In this document: piece by piece, positions 12,301 to 24,300 of the stretch | Numbering within the stretch: position 1 is the first letter of the stretch | Layout of the letters: every line of letters starts with the position of its first letter | NCBI GenBank assembly: GCA_036244855.1 | Contig: BQKZ01000569.1 | Location: 65,196 to 129,195, forward strand | DNA from: Temnopleurus reevesii | Taxonomy: Eukaryota > Echinodermata > Echinoidea > Temnopleuroida > Temnopleuridae | Length of the DNA stretch: 64,000 nucleotides | Direction: 5' to 3' | Made by a program: the position numbers and the translations under genes | The notes under the pieces: generated by a model | The model's database searches: none | What the model was told of the DNA's origin: nothing | Seen by the model: the letters and a program-made list of their open reading frames with translations, nothing else

Positions 12301-15300
12301 CTTGGTGACCTGGGAGGAAAGAAAAGAATAGGGGGCATTTACTACAAAATGTATGATTTGGGAGTACTAAAATCACTATTTATATCATTGAAGCCTCATC
12401 ACTTAATTAGTATCATAACTCTTTTTGTATTACAATCTATAATCATCAATGCAATCATTACCATTCCTGTCATAAGTAAAATAAATTCCACCATCATAAA
12501 CATCATTTTTACCACCGTTCTCATTCTCACCAAGATCATAATAAGTTGACCATTTTGATCACAGTCTTCAGCATCAAACCCATCAACATCATCACAGCCA
12601 TCTTCACCATCATTATCATATTCGCCATCACTCTTATCATAATCATCGTCGTCACCATAATTACCATCCTCATAATCTGCATCATCATCAACATCATCAT
12701 TACCATCACCATCATCATTACCATCACCACAACCACCACCACCACCACCATCACCATCATCATTACCATCACCACCACCACCATCCTCCTCCCACTTCTC
12801 ACCTGGTGTTCGACTCCCTGGTACCTTCATGTAGAGTTGTACAGTGTTCATACCCAGTATCGTGAAGTCTATATGACTCAACATGTTTCCTGCTGAAACT
12901 ACTCTCGTAAACGATGGCAGTTTGGTTAGCTCCTGCAGCTGTTTCTTCCATCTAGTGATAAGAAAAATCCACAAGTTAATATAAATATAGTCCAATTTCA
13001 AAGGCTTATGTGTCAACATTATGTTATTTCTGAACAAAACAAAAAAAGCAGAAAAAATCAGGGAAACTAATTTTGACAGTAAATTCAAGAAAACTTACAG
13101 AGGAAAATGGAAATGCTCTGTCAGACGCTTCAGAAACTATTACAACAACAAAAAACTGCTGCATAGATACAAAGAAACCTTGATATAGTGGCAAATTCAA
13201 TAGCATCATCTTCAAATACTCATGATACTATTGAAATATGCTTATTTCAATCAATGTGACTATTTGTACAACATATTTCATACAGCACTGTCACTGTGAA
13301 ATGAAAGGAGATAGAAATTGGACAAATATAATAACTTCATTCAAGCATTTTGATGCACACAAAAGAAAGTAGCTTCTCCGAATATTCATACAACATATAT
13401 GATATTTGTTTAACATTTATCTATAGAATAGGAGGGAAGGAAATTTCATTGGTGTGTATCTAGCTATTGTAACTGCTGGAATGACTTTCTTTTGTCCTTT
13501 CTGCTCACAATAAATGTGACCAGTCCAGATAGAAATGCATTTAATAGTAAAATGTCCTCTCTTTATCAAGCATCCATACATTGACAGAAAGGATTCATAT
13601 AGATGAAATAAGATAACTTACTTTCTCTCATCAGACAGATCAACATTGGTTCCAAACTTCAGCATCTTGAATTCTCTCCCACCAGAATGCTTCTTTTTCC
13701 TGAAAATCAAAACAAAAATGAGAATCAGGTCCATTAGAAAAGACAATATATAGGTAGTGTAATACAAACAAATTTGAATTAAATTGTGAATTGATGAACT
13801 TTGATCAATATAATATTGAAGTTCATCTCTAACATCTAGAAATAAAAATAAACCATTTTTGTCTTGCACTTGATTTTATAATTAGACCTCTACATAAATC
13901 AATCTTCATACAAGGAACATATACTTACTTTTTTGATGTACTTGACGAGTCGCTATCTGAATTATACTTCTGGTTTTTCTCTGCTTCTTCCTGCAAATGA
14001 AAAAGAATCAAGAAAAAATTATAGGAGATGAACGAAAAAAATCTTTAATATTCAGTTTTAGGCAAAGCATTTGTCCACATACAAGAACAGATTTGATAGT
14101 CAGAGGTATAAGCCAATGTGCAAACTGGAACAAATGAGCAAAGAGGATTAATTTATTCAAATCCTATTAGAAGAATAATTAAGGCAATCCCAACACAAGC
14201 TATGCTTCCAGGGTACTTGCCTCCTTTGATTCTACCACTTTGTTGTGTTATTTTGTATTGATTATGTCAATGAAAAAGGAAATAAATGTTGAATTCAATT
14301 AAAAAAATTCAAATAAATTCAAGATGAACTTACCCTGAGCGATTCTTGGAAGGACGATGCCTGGTATTGGGCATACTTAGAGATGGTGGTGAAGGACCGA
14401 CTGCTCTCGCATCGCCAGACACGTTTCAAACCCAAAGCATCCCAGTTCTCATCAGGAGGTTGCTGCCTCTGTAACCAAAACACAAAGTTTAACATTTGTA
14501 AGTAGAGCTCAAACAAATGAAAGTCAAAAGAATGAAAATCCTAGCTATCAAAAAGATTAATCATATATAAAAAACAAAAACAACAAAACAACAAAAAAAA
14601 ACACACTAAAATTGTATTCATTTCATGTAGGGATGCTCTGAGGGTTGCTAAGGTGTAAAACATAAATTAAAACATAACCCAAATCTTCACGTCATCCTCA
14701 AGCATAAACCCTACAACCCTAAACAGTCCCATCTTGCAAGAAACTAAATCTGAAACAATATTTGCTGGAGCAACTGCAAACCTAAATTGATAATGCTATT
14801 CTTATTTGGTTTGGAATGGATTACTACATTACAAAGGAGTCAGTGGTCTTTTGGACTATTGTGTAATAAACAATACCATTGTTCAGATTATCAACCTATC
14901 CCTCGAACAGATGCAATCAGAAGCTATTTATAAGAATTAAAAGTATGCTATTGTGCATAGCAGAAAAAATTAAGAACAATCACAACCTAGAACCCCAAGT
15001 AGTTAATTTTGTCTGTAAACAAAAATAACTGCAGGGGAAACAGTTATAATGGATTCTTGCATTTTTCTGTTCTGAATTGACCACAGCTGCATGTCTGTAA
15101 GCGAATTGAAATATTTAAAGAAATTTATGATGGTTGGAACCTATGCAACCGTTGGATTATTGCATCAAAATCAGTCACTGTCAAAATAAATTTCATTTAG
15201 GACTCACCTGTGACCGAACTTCCACAGGATGATCACCATGCGTCTCGACTAACGTCTTGGTTGAAAAGAGACCCAAGTCCAGCTTGAGTGCGGCGGCCAG

Positions 15301-18300
15301 ACCTCGGATCACAGTGATTGGCTGGTCAGCAGACATGCAGTAGTCGGCCAGGGCTTGCGAATATGCCTCGGTCTTGTTCTGAACCTGTTGGGTTGGGGGG
15401 AGAGTGCAAAGTTTATAAATCAGGGGCCTGTAACATAAAAGATGCAATTAAACTTACGATAAATTTTTATCGTAAGTCTATGGGAAAACATGTACAATAG
15501 AGATACAATTAATTGCAAAATCTATCGTATCTCTTTTATGTTACAGGCCCCAGCTGTTACAGAAATAAAGGAGGGAGGAGCTCCTCACACTTTCCTTCCA
15601 CCTTGCACGGTTCATCGTGCTGCCAATCAGATTCTCTTTTTTTACTACGCCAATCTTCTATTTTTATCTTTCATCCCTTTGGGCTTGTAGTTATATGGTC
15701 ATTCATTTCCATGGCTTCTCTATTGTCTATTTGACTTTTCTTTATGACTAGAAGTAAGTACCAACGGTAGAAAAATAAAAGATACAATTCCAACTCTTGA
15801 GGAACTGTGACAATTGAACAAGGAAGAGAATCATGACTTAAACATTATCTTTGAAGACAAGTGTAATATTTTTTGTGGCATTTTAGGGTTCATAAATAGC
15901 AATATTCATAGATTCTGAAATTTGATTACTCACGTAAACGCTTGGTGTTGGAGGATTGAGCTGGTCCTTGGGGAGGGGTGGATACGGCACCTGGGGCGGG
16001 GCGGGAGGGGGCATTTTCTCCATCCAGATGCTGCTGTTTGCCAGTCCATTGCGCCCCTTGAGCTTCCGGCACTCCTCAAGAATCTTAGCCGAGTTGACGT
16101 AGATCGAGAGTGATGACGGCGAGGGCGCTGACGTGAGGGATTTGACAGTGGCCGAGTTGAGAGAAGTGTTCACGCTCAGGACCTGTCAGAAAGAAAGGCA
16201 AAGTTAAGTGGATATGTTCTATTGGAAACTTTGTGTGAAAATCGCATTCTACTTATCCTAAGTTTTCATTTAAACCCTACAGTAGAATAAATTGAAAGAT
16301 GAGATTGGCATTGCAAGAGTTGTAATCCAGTAAAAGTTCAAATAATTAAATCATCTACTTCTGGTGATTTTTCCCTGCACTCAACGATAACCTTTGGCGT
16401 TGAATCGCACCCAAGAAAGGATCACCAGTCAGTAGAGTCATGGGTAGAATTACAAACAGCTTTATGAAACCCAATGATGATGATGATATATAGCATTTAA
16501 ACACGCCATCTCTCTAGTCACCTATTCAGAGGCGCGAGACAAATTATCTAATATTATTACCCGGCCATAGCATAGCTGCCAAGTTGGCGCTTCTGCATTT
16601 AGAAGAATAAATTCCTGCCGGTACTCATTTACCTCACCTGGGTTGAGTGCAGCACACTATGGGTAAATTTCTTGCTGAAGGAAATTAACGCCCTGAGAGA
16701 GATTCGAACCACCGACCCTCTAGTTAAGAGGCGAGAGTCCGAACCACTACACCACGATACTCCCAATCAAGGATAAATTTGAAAATACATGGCTGACCCT
16801 CAAATTTTACAAGCATGACACTATAATCCCTGGCTAGCACACACGGGAAAGAGATTGCTAAGCTAGTAGTTGTACAAAATATGAAGATGTCTACCTGATC
16901 AAAATTCCATGCAGCAGGATTATCAACATGATTCTGTTGCACGGCTGCTCCTTCTGTCCGCAGTCTGCTACCCTGTGTTGAGTCGCTGGAGAGCTCAGAG
17001 GGGCCAAGCGACATTTCTGACGCGACACTTGACGTTGCGGTCACCTGCTTCTCGGCAATGGATGACTGGAATGATGTTTGAAACTGGTTCGGAGTAGAGA
17101 CAGGAAGCGGCGTCTTGAACACACTGTCCTTCGAACTATCCACAATGGAGGACACCCCACAAGCGGTGCTACCCGCAACACCAACTAAATCTATATTTGT
17201 CCTATTTGGTGCATGACTGGGTATAGAATGCGAAGTCCGGTTTGTCGGGGATGACCCGTACGCGGAGGAAGTTGCTGGTTTGGCGGCGCTAGAGGCAGGA
17301 GCGTCTCCCTGCGATAGCTGCGCAAGCATGTTGTCGGCGATCTCCTGCGGCGACATGAGGTTCGGTCTCATCTCCGCTGCGCCCGTTCTGGATTTGAATT
17401 CCTTCAGTTTATGGCTCATGTCAAGGTTCTGAGGTGCTACCACGTTAGGCGCAGGAAAATCCAGCAAGTTCTGCGCCGTTGGGGCGCTTCCGACGTGTCG
17501 CGGGCTCATTGAATTCGACGAGACGGGCGAGAGTAACCCCTTAGGGGTGTGCAATGGCGACGTGACGCCTCCAGATAACGATGGCGCCGTCGCCCCCGAA
17601 TGCATGGGGCTCCCAAGAAGTTGGTTATTGAACATTCCCTGCGATATGTCCTGAGGCTGCGACTTCTGCATTTGGAAAAACTCTGGCGAGACCGACTGTA
17701 AAACATTCACATCCTGGTGCGATTGGGCAAGAGCGTTGAGACCTTGGTTGCTACCACTTTCAGGTTGATGTTGCTGCTGGTGTTGCTGCAACAAGCTTGC
17801 CACGGTGCTGGACGCGTTTCCGGGTTGGCTTGTAATGTTTGGGATACCGTTCCCCATAGAATTGATAGCATTCATAGAGTTCACTGAGCCCGGCAAGGTG
17901 TTTATACTCTGCAAATTACGAAACAGATATGAAATGGATTAAAAATTAAAAGCCTCAATCATTACCTTTAATGGGAGAGAAACAAACCTGTCATCTAATA
18001 TTTGCAAACGACTTACCCATTCAAACTGAAAAATGGGATGATAGTGCCCAAACTGAAAGAAGGAAAGCAATTTCCATATCGTAAGATTATCTCCAAATAT
18101 AAACCGTAATGAAATCAAGAGTTGGTTATAATGAAATATCATGTTCTAGACTCGAATTTCTCGATGTTGGGATGAATATATTCAAACCTTCCATTAACAT
18201 TTTGACAAGATAATGTAAATTTTTTCTCTTCTCTAACAAAGACAAAATTGCCAACTATTATGGAATACTCATTACATGAGATACAGTCAAAACTAGTTAT

Positions 18301-21300
18301 AACAAGGACCTTAGGACCAGAGAAATTATCTCTTTATATAGAAACATTGTTATATCTGGTCGAAAATACAATAAAATACAAAGAGATGGGACCAGGAAAA
18401 CTACCTTGATATAACAAGATCTTGTTAAATCAGTGCTCTTTATATAAAGGTTGGACTGTATTAGAACAAATAAAACCAAATGGCTGAACCAAAATTCTTT
18501 CTGATAATATGAAAATAATTCCACTTACAGTCTGGTTGATAAGGCTACTGACGGATTGGGCCGTGGTGTGGAGGGGGTCCTCCGACGTGAGCCCATGCAG
18601 CATTGATGAGGTGGGTGTGCCCAGCCCCGCGGAGGGTGCAGGGCTGCTTCCCTGGTGGGGTAGCGAGGGGGACTGGGAGAGCGGCAGCTGATGTCTCTGC
18701 TGCAGCTGCTGGATCTTCAGCATCTGTATGGTGGTGGAAAATGATATGTTGTAAAATAGAAATTCTCAACAAATGCAGTATTCTGACTTATGCATATAAA
18801 ATGTTACTGTTCAGCTTATAGAGGTACAGTGTTTACTTTTAGGAGCATAAATCCAAGAGAATATGCACTGCAAATTAGAGACCCCATTCAATGTAATGTG
18901 ACATTGTATTTTCAATCTACTGTATAGCAATTGAATGCAGTACATCACTACAATTTTCAAGGAAGATTAAACAATCACTATTTCTAAACTGATGTTTCTG
19001 GTGGCAATTCTCTTGTACAATTTATTCTGGTTTATATTTTGACATTTCCAAACTTTTTTTCATTTTAAGATCCAATAGACAAACTTGACAACTTGTTTAT
19101 CGAGAACATGAATAACACATTTGCTACTTTGTGTCTGCGGAGCAGTCCTCTGTTTATATGTTAATCGTAAAACGATTCCTAAAACATAGAACCCTCGAAA
19201 GTCCATACCTGCTGTTGCTGATGCTGCTGCATCATCCAGAAGTTATGCTGGAACTGCTGGAGGACCACCTGCTGCTCCGGGGTAAGGCTAGCCTGGTTCT
19301 GCTGCAGTTGTTGCATTAGCTGAACCTGTTGCGGCGTCAGGTAGAATGATGGCTGCTGCTGGGGTTGGCTCTGGGGCTGACCTGCCCCCATCCCACAGCT
19401 GACACCCATCTGTGGCTCGGGCGTGGATGGGAGATTTGGCAGGGTCCCTTGGCCCGTTGCCTGCAGGGGTTGCGGGAGTTGCTGCGACTGTGGTTGAGGT
19501 TGCTGAGGGGTGGTCATGTTGCCCACCACTTGTTGCTGTTGCTGTTGCTGCTGTTGCTCGCGTTGCTACTGCTGGATTTGTTGTTGCTGCAGGAGCTCAG
19601 CAACGGAGGTGGAAGACTAAGGTTCGTAAAAATGAGAAAGGAGTAGAAGATATAATTATGTGCTTTATTTCAACCATGATAACGTCTAGTGCTAGGTCTG
19701 GGGCTGTGTCTCACCTGCCCCAATCCCACAGCTGACACCCATCTGTGGCACGGGCGTAGTCAGCAGGTTGGGCAGGGTCCCTCGGCCCGTTGCCTGCAGG
19801 GGTTGTGGGAGTTGATGCGACTGCGGTTGTTGGGATTGCGGAGGGGTGGTCATGTTGCCTACCACTTGTTGCTGTTGCTGTTGCTCACATTGCTGCTGCT
19901 GGATTTGTTGTTGCTGCAGGAGCTCAGCAACAGAGGTGGAAGACTAAGGTTCGTAAAAATGAGAGAGGAATATAAAATATGATCATGCTCTCCATTTCAA
20001 CCATAATGCCCCTAAATCATATAGGATTGAAAGACGCCTATTGACAACTTTGTTGATGGACGCTGACATATACAACAATTTAAAAGGGTTTATTCGAGAA
20101 TTAGTCCCTATATTCTTGAAAGAAGCACTATGACTATTCTTATTATGATTATAAAAAGTAAAATATAATGACTACTAATGGAAACATATACATATATCAT
20201 GAGACAACTGCACAAAAATTATAACCCTGAATCAAATACTGTAATATCTACAGTACTCCCAGATTTAGAAAAACAAAGCAAAGTGAATTTCAGAGTTAAA
20301 AAAAGAACAAATTTTGGGGCAATTTGAGGACATATACATTTCACACAATGTAACAAGGTCACTATAATACTATGCAAAATTATGATAGGCACTGAAATAA
20401 TGATAACAAAACTCTTTAGTTCTAATTACTTCAAAACTGGTTTTACAACTCAAGTTGACTCCCTAAGAAAAAAGTTGTTTTGAGATTAAAAATCAAACAG
20501 TGAACAAGACAAACCCAAACCCCCTCTAAAAAAATCATGACTTACCCGAGGTTTTTTCTTGCTGTTAGAGCTTTTCCTGCGCTTGGATGGGTTGCCTGGT
20601 TGGGCGTTGACCTGAGCTTGAGATGAAGGGGTTGTGATGGGTTGGCCAGGGGTGCCGGGGAGGGTGGGGCCAAACTGACTGTTTGCAACGTGGCCTGGGT
20701 ACGGGGGCGGGGGCATCATCTTGGCGCCGCTGGCTGGATGCAGCAAACGAGCCTGTCGGAGAGAGGGAGAGAGAGAGAAAGAGGGGAATTTCAATTCAAA
20801 GATGCGCAACAATCAAATATCAATTGATGTACAAATACACCCATTATGTCAGGTAGACAAAAATATTGGAACATTTTTTGTTCATCTACATCAGTGGTTT
20901 AATTGCATTTTTGTTATTTTAGTATTAAGAAATGATTCATCACTGTCTAAAATTGGACAAAACACCTAAAAACATCATTGTCTTTTGCACAAATCAGTAA
21001 ATTGAGCAAAAGTTTATCTATAAAGATAAACATTTAGTTTAGCGTGCAATGAACAAGTTCTTGTATGTTACCCAAAAGCACCAATATCATAAATTCAAAG
21101 TGATATCAATTTGAAAGGCAACAGCTTCAAATTACACAATAGGCTCTGGATATCTATGGTCTAGGGTATTCCAGAGTTGATGTCATGTACACCTTGTGGT
21201 CAGGAGTGCTGGTTCTAAGCAACTAACCTGCTGAATGGCTAGATTGCCTTGACTTGAGGTAAGCTCAGCAGGAATAGGAAGACTCCATGCTTCCTCTATA

Positions 21301-24300
21301 CTAGGCAGTGTCTTACTTCTGTGAAAAGAGATAAAAAGAGAGGATATTCAATGGTCATATTGAGAAAGATATGGATAGGAGAGGGGGATGGGGGGGGGGG
21401 GGTAAGGACAAAATTGAAAGCTTGATTTTTGAAAAAAAATAAGCTCAGCAGGAATGGGAAGACGGATGAGAGAGAGGGAAAGTGAAAGGGAGGGGAAATG
21501 GTCTGGGGGAAAAAAAGGCGGGAGAACAGATGGGAGGAGGGAGTAAGCAAGACATCGATAGTTGATGTATCAAAATATTTTCCTGTTATCATGTATTCAA
21601 GCCAATTTCATGCATCAAATAACCTGTTATCTCAGAAACGTTTTGACCTCATGAATGAAAAAAATGGAATCATGCCACTATCCCACAAATATGTACACAT
21701 TATCCAACTTTGACTAGAGAAAATAAAAAAAACAAAACTTTAACTAGATAAAGTAATGGTTTTAGAGATAGAAGAGAAGGGAAATGGGATGTAAAATGTC
21801 ACAGCATCTCTGAAGAAAATGAAAAAAAAAAGATCTGCCTAATTCTTGTATCTTTGAATCTTTTGCTAACATTACAACTGCTTTAAATTGCAGAATAAAT
21901 AATATTACTAATAATAGTCAACCATCAATCCTGCGAAACCAGGTTTGTTGAGCATAACTATAAAAGCTTCAAAACTGTTCAAATTGTCAGTGAAACTTAC
22001 TTGTTTTGCATATTTGGATGGTGCATGGTGTTGACCTGGGCCTGCAGGAGTTTGATCCGTTTGGACAGAGCGGACGCCACCGCCACCTTGGAGCTCTTGG
22101 AAGCGTTGATGTAACAAGTCAGCGCATCCCTGAAAGAAATTTTAAAGAAAAAGAAAAGAAATCAAAGATCAGTCAATGGCAGTGTGAAATCAAAGGAAAA
22201 AGATATAATAAAATGGACCAAGTCCCATTCAAACCTTCACTATTGCCTGAGTATACAAAAGAAAATAACACAAGTATTCAAAATGTAGGACACCTGCACA
22301 TCCTTTCAGTATAAATGGGAAGGGAATTTACTGATTGCAAAATCAACTTCAAATCTGTTGCCAATTGAAACATTATTTTTGTTTGCGCATGGCATGCACT
22401 TTCAACAAAATGGAACAATTATTTTGATTGACGCTTTGTGATCAACTGCAACATGGTGTTGCTGCAGCATGGCGCAGTGATAAGTCAAAGAAGGGGGGGG
22501 GGGNNNNNNNNNNNNNNNNNNNNNTAAAAGAGACCGCCCCCCCCCCCCCCGGTAGAGATAGGGTTAAGGACTGAAATAACAAGGATTCTGATTTTATAAT
22601 TCTTACCTTGGTTGATTGCACGCCTCGTAGAGGATGCCCAAGTCGGTCCACGCTGCTGTGTGGGACTTATCTAGCTGCACGGCACAGATGTAGGCCTGCA
22701 GAGCGTCCATAGGCTGGTTCTGCTGCTGGTATAAGACACTAGAGAAAGAGGGAGCAAAGTACAATTATCTTCAATTATAATCATATAGTTTTGGTTATCA
22801 TTGTCAATCTTTATCATCTTTTATGATCACGAGTATGGCACAAGCCCTTTGATTTCTTTGGCCGATGTCAGATTCTCCCATCATACCTCCATCCACCATC
22901 ATCACTACCACGGCCATTGCTACCACAACTATCATCACCACCACCATCCACTGCAGCACTAACATCATCATCATTATCCCCATCGCAATAATTATCATCA
23001 AAGGTCTTACAGTGAGAAGAAGAGACAAAGAATTTGGACAAAGAAAACAACTTCCATTCAAGTATTCACAACAGGTAGAAGCACACAAACAAACATATCC
23101 TTCCCTATTATTCTACGGAGACATATCAAACAGGTGATGCACCCATTTAGTAAATAGAAAAGGGAGCCTACAATCTTTGGTGTTCATGAACCTTTTGTGA
23201 AGGCTTGAATGAAGTTTTACTTATCAAAATCATACGTCCCTTCTGCTCATATTGCCTGGTTCTAATTCTCCAAAATGAATCTACTCAAAGTTACAGAAAT
23301 AAAATCACATTCAACCTACCCTATGGAGCACCAGGTGTCTGCATTGGCCTCTGACTTGTCTATGGAATGGCGGTAGGAGACAAAGGCATCGTGAACCTTG
23401 CCGATGTTGGAGTAGCAGCGACCCAGAAGATACCAGGACTGGCCGCTGTTCGGCTCAACTTCGAGGGACTTGAGAAGGTTCTGAATGGCCAGCGTCTCCC
23501 TCGAGGTCTTGTCGCCGAGCTGGTCAGAGCTGTGGTACAGCCAACCTGTGTAGGAGATTCAGAAGTGGTAGCATGTTATAGCACTAATAATGTGGTAAAG
23601 AATTATTAAAGATTGACAGATCAATGAAAACCTATTCCTCTAAAAATAATATTAATGGGTTGCACACCAGGAGAAAATACATTTTATTTACAAGGGCTCT
23701 TCAAAAATAGCCCGAAATGCATATTGTGGGGGTGATTTTAGAGCTCACAGGGGATATTTAATAGGTGGAGCTAATCACTGTGTATTTTGTATGATGGTGC
23801 AGACTCAGGACTATATTCTTTTGTGAGAAAATCAAAACTTGAAACAATGGCGGACTTTCTCCCCAATTTTCAAGTAAGCGTACCAAAAAAATCCAGCATT
23901 TTTTTTAGGTATTCTTTCCCCTTCCTTTGTGTTCACAAGGGTAGAGATTTGTTTGAACCCATCCTCTGCTAAATTATCCTTCTTTAGGGTTATAGAGTAA
24001 AGTTAGACATATTGTTATTGGTGTGTATTGTATTGAAGTGGTGATGTTTGTTGTGACAATAATGACGATAATGTTGCTTATGATGACGATGATGGTAATG
24101 TTGATGATTACAATAACAATAACTATGACACTGACGATATCAATGATGGCATTACGACAAATAAGCAATCAATCCTATTCAATTACAATGCAGACAGTTC
24201 TAAACATTGTGATATTCTACAGTAAATATCTCTTCATTTCAATATCCAATACACGTGAGTGACCTATACGAATCTTTTCAGGATATTTTTATCTCCCCAC

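Noticed and set aside
16684..16764. A functional tRNA-Lys gene on the minus strand
   Set aside because: Box A and B are present, but the arms do not pair into a full cloverleaf and the sequence continues into a SINE body shared with another copy.
16724..16894. C-terminal extension of the E12 frame ending [11 protein letters not shown]
   Set aside because: This is intron plus the reversed SINE head read past the E12 donor, not KDM6A protein.
19365..19646. Leu/Ala-rich frames on the plus strand
   Set aside because: Antisense shadow of the polyglutamine exon copies.
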